Part shown: one piece after another, positions 26,262-35,166 of the stretch
Layout: each line of letters opens with the position of its first letter
Position numbering within the stretch: position 1 is the first letter of the stretch
Assembly (NCBI GenBank): GCA_964648295.1
Contig: CAZYNH010000009.1
Location: 38,862-102,861, forward strand
Length of the DNA stretch: 64,000 nt
Direction of reading: 5' to 3'
DNA from: UBA4055 sp964648295
Lineage (GTDB): Bacteria > UBA4055
Program-made: the position numbers and the translations under genes
Notes under the pieces: generated by a model
The model's database searches: none
The model's input: the letters and a program-made list of their open reading frames with translations, nothing else
Told to the model about the DNA's origin: nothing

Positions 26262-28145
26262 ATGAAAAAGAAATATCTGACCACCCCTATTTATTATGTG
26301 AACGGCAAGCCTCATCTGGGGCATGCCTACACGACCATACTATGCGACGCGCTTAAAAGGTATTACCGGCTTTTCGGCTATGACGCGGTTATGATCACAG
26401 GCGTGGATGAGCACGGGCAGAAGGTCTATGAGGCGGCTATGGCCAAGAACATGGATACTCAAAAATACTGCGACAGCCTTATACCCGAGTTCACAGGTCT
26501 TTTCAGCAAATGTGATGTGGACTATGACATATTTTTCAGAACGACGGACAATTCACATAAAAGAAAAGTTCAGGCCATACTTCAGAAGCTGTTTGACAAA
26601 GGTGATATATATAAGGACGACTACGAGGGGAATTACTGTACGCCCTGCGAAACTTTTTTTACCGAAAAAGACCTTGTGGACGGAAACTGTCCCCAGTGCG
26701 GAAGGCCGACGGCCCTTATAAAGGAGCAGAACTATTTTTTTGACATGGCTAAGTATGCCGGCGAATATGAAGAATTTTTAAATGAGCATGACAATTTTAT
26801 ATATCCGTCCTTCAGAAAGAACGAGGTGATGGGCATACTGAAGCAGGGGTTGAGGCCGCTCTGCGTCTCAAGGAAAAAAGAGAAAATGCCGTGGGGTATC
26901 GAGCTTCCTTTCGATAAGGATTTCGTCACTTATGTATGGTTCGACGCCTTAACGAATTACATCAACGGCATAGGTTATCTCGAGGATGAGGAGAAATTTA
27001 ACTCATACTGGCCTACGGCCGTGAACATGATCGGCAAGGATATACTCCTTCATCACTGCATCTACTGGCCGACTATGCTCATTGCTATGGGTAACGTTCT
27101 GCCAAAAGAGATACTGATCCACGGATGGTGGATGGGAGAGGGCGGAAAAAAGATGAGCAAGTCGCTGGGTAATGTGGTAGACCCGGTCGAGATCATTGAA
27201 AAATACGGATCGTCTTCTTTCAGATTCTTCGTTCTGCGCGATATGTCTTTAGGCCATGACGGAATATTCTCTATGGACAGTTTTCTCAAGAGGCACAACG
27301 TTGAGCTTGCCGACGATTTCGGCAATCTGTTAAACCGCGCCAGCCACATGATAGTGAAGAATTTTGAAGGCAAAGTTCCCCCGCCTGTAAAGACAACAGA
27401 ATTCTGCGGACCGTTCATAAACGAGTTCAAAATTCTTCTCTCGGGCATTGAACAGCTCATAACCGGTTATGAGCTGAACCGCGCGCTGGACGATATTATG
27501 AAAATGATAAGGAACACGAACAAGTATATGGAGGACTGCGCGCCGTGGCAGCTTCTGAAGACCGACAGGGAACTCTGCGGTTCAGTACTGTACAATGCCC
27601 TCGAAGCTGTAAGGCTGACAAGCCTGCTGCTTTCGCCGGTCATCCCAAAAAAATTCGGGGAGATCAGGAATATCTTTAAAGGTTCTCTCGAGCCTGAACT
27701 TGAGTGGGGAAAACTTGTGCCGGGAAAGGAGATCGAAAAGGCGGTATCGCTTTTCCCGAAGATCGAGCCTGGGCTGATGGAAGAAAAAAAACCGGAACCC
27801 AAAGCACCTTCCGCCGAAACAGGTATAGATATAACTGATTTCGCAAAAGTCGAAATTAAAACGGGAAAGATCCTGGCCTGCGGGAATGTAGAAGGCAGCG
27901 ACAAACTTTTAAAACTTCAGATAGATCTGGGAAACGGGGATGTAAGGCAGATAATTTCGGGTATAGCCAAGTTCTATAAGCCTGAGGATACTACCGGAAA
28001 ACATGTGCTTGTGGCTTCGAACCTTAAACCGGCGACACTCATGGGGATCGAGAGTCAGGGAATGCTTCTTTCGGTCAAAGCGGGAAAGGAACTGAAAATC
28101 GTCGAGATCGACAAGGAACTTCCGCTCGGGAAAAAACTCAACTGA
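26262..28145 (+). CDS. metG: Methionyl-tRNA synthetase with C-terminal tRNA-binding domain
   Basis: 627 residues. Class I signature HLGH at 18-21 and KMSKS at 297-301. A zinc knuckle (CTPCETFFTEKDLVDGNCPQC) is present in the catalytic core. After a low-complexity Glu/Pro/Lys linker, the last about 100 residues (from DFAKVEIKTGKILACG) form the Trbp111-type tRNA-binding domain. It charges tRNA-Met. It ends with a TGATG overlap into yraN. Confidence 0.97.
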   Translation: MKKKYLTTPIYYVNGKPHLGHAYTTILCDALKRYYRLFGYDAVMITGVDEHGQKVYEAAMAKNMDTQKYCDSLIPEFTGLFSKCDVDYDIFFRTTDNSHKRKVQAILQKLFDKGDIYKDDYEGNYCTPCETFFTEKDLVDGNCPQCGRPTALIKEQNYFFDMAKYAGEYEEFLNEHDNFIYPSFRKNEVMGILKQGLRPLCVSRKKEKMPWGIELPFDKDFVTYVWFDALTNYINGIGYLEDEEKFNSYWPTAVNMIGKDILLHHCIYWPTMLIAMGNVLPKEILIHGWWMGEGGKKMSKSLGNVVDPVEIIEKYGSSSFRFFVLRDMSLGHDGIFSMDSFLKRHNVELADDFGNLLNRASHMIVKNFEGKVPPPVKTTEFCGPFINEFKILLSGIEQLITGYELNRALDDIMKMIRNTNKYMEDCAPWQLLKTDRELCGSVLYNALEAVRLTSLLLSPVIPKKFGEIRNIFKGSLEPELEWGKLVPGKEIEKAVSLFPKIEPGLMEEKKPEPKAPSAETGIDITDFAKVEIKTGKILACGNVEGSDKLLKLQIDLGNGDVRQIISGIAKFYKPEDTTGKHVLVASNLKPATLMGIESQGMLLSVKAGKELKIVEIDKELPLGKKLN

Positions 28146-28519
28146 TGAAAACTTCAAGATCAGACAATAAGAAAACGGGGGACAGGGGCGAATCCATCGC
28201 CTCCCAGTTCCTCGAAGACAACGGCTACAGGATCGTTGACAGGAATTTCAGATACTCAACTTTCGGCGAGATCGACATTATAGCAAAAAAGGATGGCGTC
28301 CTGATATTCGTCGAGGTCAAGACTTATAGGACGGAAGAGTTCGGAGAACCGCTCCTTCTGGTCAACCGCAGAAAACAGGAGAAAATCCGCAAACTTGCCC
28401 AGATATACATGCTGCAGAAAAAGATCGTGGATGTCGACTGCCGGTTCGATGTCATAGGCATAAAATCGTCAAAGACCTGCGCCGACAATTCTGTCACGCA
28501 TATCGAGAACGCGTTCTGA
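28145..28519 (+). CDS. YraN/UPF0102 nuclease-fold protein
   Basis: 124 residues, usual for the family. GDRGESIASQFLEDNGYRI at the start, then GEIDIIAK and VFVEVK-like LIFVEVK supply the acidic/lysine residues of an endonuclease-like (PD-(D/E)XK) fold, and VNRRKQEKIRKLA follows. Role is unproven in most bacteria. One-base overlap with metG suggests translational coupling. Confidence 0.88.
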   Translation: MKTSRSDNKKTGDRGESIASQFLEDNGYRIVDRNFRYSTFGEIDIIAKKDGVLIFVEVKTYRTEEFGEPLLLVNRRKQEKIRKLAQIYMLQKKIVDVDCRFDVIGIKSSKTCADNSVTHIENAF

Positions 28520-28572
28520 GATATGCTGATTTTTTGGCTTGATTATCAGCATAAAATTCATAACTTTCTGTC

Positions 28573-29262
28573 ATGATTGAAAGAAGCTTCAGAATTCTCA
28601 TACCGGCGTACAATTCGGCGCGATATATAGACACTCTTTTTGACAGACTGGAAAAGATGAGCCTGCTCGACAAGGCGGTCGTTGTTAACGACGGTTCATC
28701 CGACAACACACTGAAGATATGTGAGGAACGGGGAGTTGCCGTTATCTCGCACAAAAAGAATAAAGGCAAAGGCGCCTCGCTAAGAACAGGTTTCAAATAT
28801 ATGGAAGACAATGCCGTGGAATTCTTTATAACACTGGACTCCGACCTTCAGCACGATGTCAGGTTCATTCAGGATTTTATGGCAGAATACGACAAGACCG
28901 GCGCGGATATCATTGTCGGGAACAGGCTCGGCGACACGGCCGCGATGCCGGCCGAACGGGTATTTTCCAACAGGACGACATCTTTTATAATATCGCTCCT
29001 GGCAGGCCGGAAGATCCCGGACAGCCAGTCAGGCTACAGGCTGATAAAAACTTCCGCGGTAAAAGATCTGTCGCTCAGCTGCGACAGGTTCGAGATGGAG
29101 TCCGAGCTTCTTATCAAGGCCGGCAGGAAAGGTCTTAAGATAGACAGCATACCCGTCTCGGCCCTGTATGAGGGTGCCCACAGCTCGATCAGCGTATTCA
29201 GGGATACATACAGGTTCATCAGGCTCGTAATAAGATCGCTTATTATAAAGGAAGCAAGATGA
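28573..29262 (+). CDS. Glycosyltransferase family 2 (polyprenyl-phosphate type)
   Basis: 229 residues, a single GT-A domain with no membrane segments. ILIPAYNSARY, VVNDGSSDNT, KNKGKGASLRTG and the acidic LDSDLQHD (metal-binding DxD) are all in order. NRTTSFIISLLAGRKIPDSQ with SGYRL is the acceptor region seen in dolichyl/polyprenyl-phosphate sugar synthases. It probably loads a sugar onto a lipid carrier at the inner membrane; the sugar cannot be deduced. It overlaps the WYL gene by 4 bases (ATGA). Confidence 0.88.
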   Translation: MIERSFRILIPAYNSARYIDTLFDRLEKMSLLDKAVVVNDGSSDNTLKICEERGVAVISHKKNKGKGASLRTGFKYMEDNAVEFFITLDSDLQHDVRFIQDFMAEYDKTGADIIVGNRLGDTAAMPAERVFSNRTTSFIISLLAGRKIPDSQSGYRLIKTSAVKDLSLSCDRFEMESELLIKAGRKGLKIDSIPVSALYEGAHSSISVFRDTYRFIRLVIRSLIIKEAR

Positions 29263-30350
29263 GCGAAAAACATATAATAGGCAGGATCGGTTTTCTTATA
29301 AACGAACTGAGCAGAAAAGGATATTTTTCCAAAGATGAAATATATGATCATGTAATGAATACAACAGGCGAAGCCGTAAGTTTAAGCACCATAAAAAGAA
29401 CTGTCAGCGATATCAGAGGGTATTTCGGTATTGACCTCGTTTACAATATGAAGAATAAAAGATACGAGGTCAGAAGCGGCGGCCCCGGCGATGAGGTTAA
29501 AAACGACTTTCTTGATAAATTCTCAGAAGTAAGGCACGGAAAGACGGATTCCAACGAACTTCTTCTTTTTTACAGCTTCGTCAAGAGCATGATCAAATCT
29601 GAATATTATTTCCCGCCCGTAAATGTCGCGGACAGCGAAGGAAATGAGAATACTGCGGACTATGAGATGATACTCAGGATTATCGAATCAGTCATGAAGC
29701 AGGATATGTCGGAAAAGAGCCTGGAGCTGACTGACTGCATAGAATATCATATCTCGGAACACTATAAATCGGGACAGAAAATAAAATTCAACAGGATGCT
29801 CTGCGTACTGCTGGATTCAATGAAGAAACGCCAGCTGGTAAAGTTCGTCTATAACGATACCGAAGTTCATGTTGAGCCTGTCAGGATCATTCATTACGAG
29901 GGGAAGTGGTATTTTATGGGATTTATAGCTCAGAGCACAAGGTACGATCATATCAGGAAGGTCAGGACATACAATCTGTCGCTTGTAAAGGACAACATTC
30001 ATCTTACAAAAAGAAGGTTTACCGGTGAAAGCTACGATATTCCGGACTATAAGGATTCTTTTGGAATAATAGCCAGCTCAAACATAAAAACAGCGGTCAT
30101 AAGATTCTATGACCGTCTTGCCGACAGAATGAACGAGATGGTCTGGTTCGACGGTCAGAAAACCGTGCTCGGAGAGAGCGGGGAGAGAGGAAGATACTGC
30201 GAGTATATCCTGCCTTACCCGTCCAACACTTCTTTCGAGCTGGTGTCTAAAGTCCTCAGCTTCGGGCCCCACGCGGAGATCATCGCGCCTGATGAGCTGA
30301 GGGAATCGTGGAAGGATTCGATAAGAAAAATGTACGGCAATATAAAATAA
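29259..30350 (+). CDS. WYL-domain transcriptional regulator
   Basis: 363 residues. The N-terminal about 70 residues form a helix-turn-helix-like region (LSRKGYFSKDEIYDHV, SLSTIKRTVSDIRGYF). The central WYL domain is recognisable by VEPVRIIHYEGKWYFMGFI and RKVRTYNLSLV; here the W-Y-L triad reads WYF. A C-terminal extension (WCX-like) follows. Such proteins sense ligands, often nucleotides or single-stranded DNA. Start overlaps the GT2 gene. No target site can be named. Confidence 0.88.
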   Translation: MSEKHIIGRIGFLINELSRKGYFSKDEIYDHVMNTTGEAVSLSTIKRTVSDIRGYFGIDLVYNMKNKRYEVRSGGPGDEVKNDFLDKFSEVRHGKTDSNELLLFYSFVKSMIKSEYYFPPVNVADSEGNENTADYEMILRIIESVMKQDMSEKSLELTDCIEYHISEHYKSGQKIKFNRMLCVLLDSMKKRQLVKFVYNDTEVHVEPVRIIHYEGKWYFMGFIAQSTRYDHIRKVRTYNLSLVKDNIHLTKRRFTGESYDIPDYKDSFGIIASSNIKTAVIRFYDRLADRMNEMVWFDGQKTVLGESGERGRYCEYILPYPSNTSFELVSKVLSFGPHAEIIAPDELRESWKDSIRKMYGNIK

Positions 30351-30354
30351 ACAT

Positions 30355-30383
30355 TTGACTTTTAAAACTAAATTTCTTAAAAT
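30355..30383 (+). promoter_or_regulatory. Promoter of the tRNA gene
   Basis: TTGACT (30355-30360), 17 bases, TAAAAT (30378-30383); the predicted transcription start is about 4 bases before the mature tRNA 5' end at 30395. Confidence 0.6.
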
Positions 30384-30394
30384 TGCCGTTCGCT

Positions 30395-30469
30395 GGGGAC
30401 ATAGATTAGTTGGTCCAAATCACTTGCTCGACACGCAAGAGATCTCCGGTTCAAGTCCGGATGTCCCCA
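30395..30469 (+). tRNA. tRNA-Val (anticodon GAC) with C33
   Basis: A full cloverleaf: acceptor GGGGACA with TGTCCCC, D-stem GATT with AATC and a 10-base loop containing GG, anticodon stem CTTGC with GCAAG, 5-base variable loop, T-stem TCCGG with CCGGA and loop TTCAAGT, discriminator A. All stems pair perfectly. The anticodon loop is TCGACAC, giving anticodon GAC (valine). Position 33 is C, where almost all elongator tRNAs have U. The D-stem is AT-rich and differs from the usual GCTC/GAGC. CCA is not encoded. Isoacceptor identity rests on loop geometry alone. Confidence 0.85.
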
Positions 30470-30474
30470 CAAGA

Positions 30475-31572
30475 TTAAATAAAGCTTTTCATAAAATCCA
30501 GCAGAGCCCGCTTATCAGCGGGTTTTGCGTTCCTCACATAGTAACCCGAGTTCATTGTTCCGGTGATCAGGCATTCTTCCAGAGACAGTCCGGCTATGTA
30601 GCCGGCATAGAATCCCGCGTTGAAGACATCCCCGGCGCCGGTGGACAGGACAGGCTTTGGAGTATAGGGCCCGTCAACCAAAAAAGAACCTTCGGCCGCG
30701 CATACGGAAGCCTGTTTAATACTGTGGATCACTATTGCCCGCAAGGGAAGGTGCCTGTAGATATTTTCGGCGAGGCCTTTAATATCATGGTACTCAGATC
30801 CGGCGCCTGAAACAGCGGCGACCTGCGCCGCCTCCGATTCATTAAGACCCAGAATCACATCCGCGGCCCTGTTCATTTCAAAAAGTCTTTTTGTGCATTC
30901 TTTTAAATCTTCTCTGCTTCTTTTTCTCGGGTCGGTCAGATCAATATAAACGGTCTTTTTTTCATTCATGCCTGAAAGCAGTTCTGTTATTTTACCGAAA
31001 ATATTGTTCATGAAGGGTATCATAGTCCAGTTCACAAGCGCAAGATACCTGCTGTTAGTCAGCATTACGGCCAGGTTCTCTTCTCCTACCGAATCGTTAA
31101 TGCTGTCCCAGCATATATCGAGAACGCTCTGCGGATAATTGAACATCACCTTGCCGTCATCAAGTTCAAAAGCGTCGGTAATGCCGGGGTCGCCTATAGT
31201 AAAAGCTTTCAGGCATCTGTCAGTCAGCGGTCTGAATATCGGCAGTATTGAGTTCTTTCCGAAAGATCCAACAATGTTGATCCTGTTCCCGAGTTCCGCC
31301 AGCGAATTAGCCATAATAGGCCCGTTGCCGCCCATTGACGATCTTTCCCTGACTATTTCGATATTAACGCTCTTTCCGGCTCCGCTCCTTATCCTGTTCG
31401 CGAATGTAATAATATCCGTCATAGGAGCCCATTCGGAGCTGCTTTTTCTTTCAAGTACCGGCCTCAATATATTATCAATAAAGCCGTCAAAACCCACAAA
31501 GACCGTTCCGTTATTCTCTGAGTCGGAAAATTTATCCGCAGTTATCTTTATTAATTCCTTTTTTTCGTCCAT
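30475..31572 (-). CDS. PfkB-family carbohydrate kinase
   Basis: 365 residues of ribokinase fold. Substrate-side motif SMGGNGPIMANSLAELG near residue 80, and the anion-hole STGAGDVFNAGFYAGYIAG with the catalytic Asp near the C-terminus. The N-terminus FVGFDGFIDNI is characteristic of a subgroup with an extended start. The sugar cannot be assigned by eye. The gene ends 6 bases from the tRNA on the other strand and is divergent from the propeller lipoprotein. Confidence 0.88.
   Translation of the reverse strand: MDEKKELIKITADKFSDSENNGTVFVGFDGFIDNILRPVLERKSSSEWAPMTDIITFANRIRSGAGKSVNIEIVRERSSMGGNGPIMANSLAELGNRINIVGSFGKNSILPIFRPLTDRCLKAFTIGDPGITDAFELDDGKVMFNYPQSVLDICWDSINDSVGEENLAVMLTNSRYLALVNWTMIPFMNNIFGKITELLSGMNEKKTVYIDLTDPRKRSREDLKECTKRLFEMNRAADVILGLNESEAAQVAAVSGAGSEYHDIKGLAENIYRHLPLRAIVIHSIKQASVCAAEGSFLVDGPYTPKPVLSTGAGDVFNAGFYAGYIAGLSLEECLITGTMNSGYYVRNAKPADKRALLDFMKSFI
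30507..30526 (+). terminator. Candidate terminator of the tRNA transcript, inside pfkB
   Basis: CCCGC, loop TTATCA, GCGGG, TTTT on the plus strand, 38 bases after the tRNA. It lies within the last codons of the convergent kinase gene, so the same bases code on the other strand. Confidence 0.45.
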
Positions 31573-31672
31573 CCGGTTCCCGCTGATTTTTCGTGTAATA
31601 TATGAAAAATTATCATAGATAAAAGGTTATATTTTTGTTATTTTACAATGCTAATTAAATCGGAGAGTGAAA

Positions 31673-32770
31673 ATGAAAGGAATTTTAACTGCCGCTCTGA
31701 TCCTGACCGCAGCAATAATAATGTCCTGTTCAAGGCCGGTTGAAAAAATGAATGTGGAGCTTCTTTTCACCATTGACGGCAGCTTCGAGCCGAAAACAGT
31801 TGCCGAGTACGACAGGAAATTCACTGCCGTAAGCGACATAGAGACAGATAAAGACGGAAACATCTATATTTTCAATCCAAGGCTTGAGAGAATACTGAAA
31901 TTCGACAGGAACGGTGGGTTCATAAAATATTTCGGTGCGAGAGGGACAGGCAAGGGCGATTTTATGAACGCTATAGATTTCGCGATCCTTAACGACACTA
32001 TATATGTGCAGAACACGTTCACAAGCATTATAATACGAAATACTCTTGACGGCGATTTTATTGATTACTTTCCTTATCAGGACGGCAAGATGATGCTTGG
32101 AGAGATCATAAGGGCTGTATCCGACACGAGCATGGTATGCTATCTCAATTCGGGAGAGATAAACGGTGAAACAGTGACTCTGACAAATAAACTCGCGATA
32201 GTAAACAAAAAGTTCGAAGAGAAGGCTGTTCTGAGAGAATTTTCAGCAGAACTCGACAGGAATGACCCGAAATTTTTTGAATTCATGACAAAATTCACAA
32301 GCGGAAACGGTAAGATATATGTGGCCGATAACGACCCGGATAACTATCTGATAAATATTTTTGATATTGAGGGTAATAAAACAGGAGAGATCAGAAGAGA
32401 CTATAAAAGCGTGATGTACAATGATAATGAGCTCGAAAAGATAAAAAATATGCCCGTTACCGCGAAAAAGACAAAACAGGAAGCTGACACACTGAGGGTA
32501 AAGCCCGTATATAAAAAATCCGTAAACGATATTTTCCTTGATAAATACGGAAGGCTTATCGTATGTCCCTCAATAAAAAGAAATCAGGAAAATCAGAACG
32601 ATTTCATTGCGGACATATTCGTGGATGAAAAATTCATAAAACGGGTGGTTATCCCGCAGCTTAAAGGAGAGGATTTTTTATACAGGCTTGACACAAAAAT
32701 ATTCTTCACAGGCGACCGTATATATGAGGTGCTCGATAAAGAAATGAAAGTAAATGTTTACGCTTATTAA
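31673..32770 (+). CDS. Beta-propeller (NHL-like / 6-bladed) lipoprotein
   Basis: About 365 residues from ATG 31673, chosen because GGAG lies 7 bases upstream; the GTG at 31667 is too close to it. Lipobox IIMSC, so it is lipid-anchored. The body has repeated propeller blades (VSDIETDKDGNIYIFNPRLE, ILKFDRNGGFIKYFG, KIYVADNDPDNYLINIFD), the pattern of the 6-bladed propeller lipoproteins common in Bacteroidetes. Role unknown. Stop overlaps the DUF554 start (TAATG). Confidence 0.75.
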   Translation: MKGILTAALILTAAIIMSCSRPVEKMNVELLFTIDGSFEPKTVAEYDRKFTAVSDIETDKDGNIYIFNPRLERILKFDRNGGFIKYFGARGTGKGDFMNAIDFAILNDTIYVQNTFTSIIIRNTLDGDFIDYFPYQDGKMMLGEIIRAVSDTSMVCYLNSGEINGETVTLTNKLAIVNKKFEEKAVLREFSAELDRNDPKFFEFMTKFTSGNGKIYVADNDPDNYLINIFDIEGNKTGEIRRDYKSVMYNDNELEKIKNMPVTAKKTKQEADTLRVKPVYKKSVNDIFLDKYGRLIVCPSIKRNQENQNDFIADIFVDEKFIKRVVIPQLKGEDFLYRLDTKIFFTGDRIYEVLDKEMKVNVYAY

Positions 32771-33447
32771 TGCTCGGAACTCTAGTAAATACAGGTACCG
32801 TCGTAACCGGAGCGCTGATAGGTGTGCTTATACACTCCAGGATGCCGGAAAGGATAACGAAGACGACTTTTCAGGGAATAGGGCTGTTCACGCTCTACAT
32901 AGGCTTTACGATGGCGGCTAAAACGCAGAACGTGCTTATAATGGTGTTCTCGATCGTACTCGGCGCGATACTCGGAGAGCTTTTGAACATCGGGAGCAGG
33001 ATGGAGAAGGTCAGCGAATGGGGTAAAAGCAGAATCGGGTCGAAGAACGACAAGTTCACGGAAGGTTTTATTACCGCGTTCATGCTGTTCTGCATGGGCT
33101 CGATGACCATCTTAGGCTCGATCGAGGAAGGTCTGGGCGGCGAACCGACGCTGCTTCTTGCGAAATCGTTCCTCGACGGCTTCGGGGCGATAGCCCTCGC
33201 TTCCAGCCTCGGTATCGGAGTTCTTTTCTCCGCCGTACCGCTGCTCATATATCAGGGCGGTCTGACGCTTCTCGCGGGTCTCGTTCAAGGATGGCTTACT
33301 GAACCGATAATAAACGAGATCTCTGCAGTAGGAGGGCTTATGCTCATCGGGCTGGGTATTACTATCTTAGAGATAAAAAAACTTAAGATACTTAATCTTC
33401 TCCCCGCGCTCGTCTTTGCAGGCGTGTTCGCATATTTCATGCAATAA
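32770..33447 (+). CDS. DUF554 integral membrane protein
   Basis: 225 residues, nearly all hydrophobic, about six to seven membrane segments. The start MLGTLVNTGTVVTGALIGVL and the internal CMGSMTILGSIEEGL are typical of DUF554. Function not established; family members are thought to be transporters. It overlaps the lipoprotein stop by one base and precedes ettA by 17 bases. Confidence 0.88.
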   Translation: MLGTLVNTGTVVTGALIGVLIHSRMPERITKTTFQGIGLFTLYIGFTMAAKTQNVLIMVFSIVLGAILGELLNIGSRMEKVSEWGKSRIGSKNDKFTEGFITAFMLFCMGSMTILGSIEEGLGGEPTLLLAKSFLDGFGAIALASSLGIGVLFSAVPLLIYQGGLTLLAGLVQGWLTEPIINEISAVGGLMLIGLGITILEIKKLKILNLLPALVFAGVFAYFMQ

Positions 33448-33464
33448 ACATTTAAGGATTAATA

Positions 33465-35135
33465 ATGGCAGACAACAAGATAATATTCTCCATGGAGGGC
33501 GTGAGCAAAGTATATCCTCCGCAGAAAAAAGTGCTCAACAATATCTGGCTTTCGTTCTACTACGGCGCTAAGATCGGCGTACTGGGACTTAACGGCGCGG
33601 GTAAATCCAGCCTGTTGAAGATCATCGCCGGGCTCGATAAGGAGATAGACGGCAAGGTGACGTTCGACAAGGACTACAAGATAGGCTATCTTCAGCAGGA
33701 ACCCGAACTCGACGAGACCAAGACGGTCAAGGAAGTCGTGCAGGAGGGCGTTCAGCACATTGTAGACGTGGTGAAGGCGTTCGACGAAGTGAGCGCGAAA
33801 CTGAGTGAGAACCTTTCCGACGACGAGATGAACGCCGCTATCGAGCTGCAGGGCGAGCTGATGGAGAAAATGGACCATCTGGACGCGTGGGACCTTGACC
33901 ATACGCTCGAGGTCGCGATGGACTCCCTGCGCTGTCCGCCCGACGATATGCCGGTGAAAGTTCTCTCCGGCGGAGAGAGGAGGAGGGTCGCGCTGTGCCG
34001 GCTTCTGCTCAGCAAACCTGACATCCTGCTCCTTGACGAGCCCACGAACCACCTTGACGCCGAAAGCGTATGGTGGCTGGAGCAGTACCTGCACAACTAT
34101 CCCGGCACGGTCATCGCCGTCACCCACGACAGATACTTCTTAGACAACGTGGCGGGCTGGATACTCGAGCTCGACAGGGGAGACGGGATACCGTGGAAAG
34201 GCAACTACAGCTCATGGCTGGAGCAGAAGGCCGCAAGACTCGCCAACGAGGAGAAGCAGGAGTCCAAGCGCCAGAAGATCCTGAAGCGCGAGCTCGAATG
34301 GTCGAGGATGAGCCCGAAAGCGCGTCAGGCTAAAGGTAAGGCAAGGCTGAACGCGTACGAGCAGCTGAACAGCGTCGAGACCAAAGAAAAAGAAGCGAAG
34401 CTCGAACTTTTCATACCCCCGGGACCGCGCCTGGGTGATCAGGTCATTGATATCGTCGGTCTGAAAAAAGGCTTCGGCGACAGAGTGCTCATTGACGGAC
34501 TTAACATGAGCATACCGAAGAACGCGATCGTCGGCATCATCGGGCCGAACGGCGTCGGCAAATCGACGCTCTTCAGGATGATAATGGGCGAGGAGAAGCC
34601 TGACGGAGGTTCGATCACGATAGGCGAGACCGTCAAGGTGGCTTATGTCGATCAGTCCCACAAGGACCTTGTGCCGGAGAAATCAATTTACGAAGTCGTC
34701 AGTCAGGGACACGAGATTTTAGATATAAACGGTACTGAAGTGAACGCCAGAGCTTATCTGTCGCGTTTCAATTTCTCCGGTACCGATCAGCAGAAGAAGA
34801 TCTACATGATCTCGGGAGGGGAAAGGAACAGGCTGCATCTTGCCATCACGCTCAAGGAAGGCGGGAACGTGGTCCTTCTCGACGAGCCGACCAACGATAT
34901 TGACGTCAACACCTTAAGAGCGCTCGAGGAAGCAATCGAGAACTTCGCCGGATGCGTGCTTGTAGTCTCGCACGACCGCTGGTTTATCGACAGACTTGCC
35001 ACGCATATTCTCTCTTTTGAGGACGACGGGCAGATAGTCTTCTTCGAAGGGAACTTCGCCGATTACGAAGAAAAGAAAAAGCAGAGGCTCGGGGACATTT
35101 CGCCCAAACGGCCGAGGTTCAAGAAGCTGATGTAA
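33465..35135 (+). CDS. ettA: Energy-dependent translational throttle EttA (ABC-F)
   Basis: 556 residues, EttA length. Two ATPase domains: Walker A GLNGAGKSS and GPNGVGKST; signatures LSGGERRRVAL and ISGGERNRLHL; DEPTNHLD and DEPTNDID. The linker (SRMSPKARQAKGKARLNAYE) is the P-site-tRNA interaction motif. No membrane segments. It acts on ribosomes according to ATP/ADP level. Codon use is richer in GC and in favoured codons than its neighbours, fitting high expression. A perfect terminator follows. Confidence 0.96.
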   Translation: MADNKIIFSMEGVSKVYPPQKKVLNNIWLSFYYGAKIGVLGLNGAGKSSLLKIIAGLDKEIDGKVTFDKDYKIGYLQQEPELDETKTVKEVVQEGVQHIVDVVKAFDEVSAKLSENLSDDEMNAAIELQGELMEKMDHLDAWDLDHTLEVAMDSLRCPPDDMPVKVLSGGERRRVALCRLLLSKPDILLLDEPTNHLDAESVWWLEQYLHNYPGTVIAVTHDRYFLDNVAGWILELDRGDGIPWKGNYSSWLEQKAARLANEEKQESKRQKILKRELEWSRMSPKARQAKGKARLNAYEQLNSVETKEKEAKLELFIPPGPRLGDQVIDIVGLKKGFGDRVLIDGLNMSIPKNAIVGIIGPNGVGKSTLFRMIMGEEKPDGGSITIGETVKVAYVDQSHKDLVPEKSIYEVVSQGHEILDINGTEVNARAYLSRFNFSGTDQQKKIYMISGGERNRLHLAITLKEGGNVVLLDEPTNDIDVNTLRALEEAIENFAGCVLVVSHDRWFIDRLATHILSFEDDGQIVFFEGNFADYEEKKKQRLGDISPKRPRFKKLM

Positions 35136-35140
35136 ACAAA

Positions 35141-35164
35141 AAACCCCGGAATTCCGGGGTTTTT
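35141..35164. terminator. Bidirectional terminator between ettA and the flavin reductase gene
   Basis: A perfect palindrome CCCCGGAATTCCGGGG flanked by A-tract on the left and T-tract on the right. It serves ettA on the plus strand and the oxygen-defence operon on the minus strand, 5 bases beyond each stop. Confidence 0.93.
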
Positions 35165-35166
35165 CA

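Noticed and set aside
30423..30439. Alternative anticodon-loop register for the tRNA
   Set aside because: Shifting the loop breaks the perfect CTTGC/GCAAG stem, so C33 with anticodon GAC remains the best reading.
31667..31672. GTG start of the propeller lipoprotein
   Set aside because: It lies one base from the GGAG; ATG at 31673 has the right spacing and keeps the lipobox.
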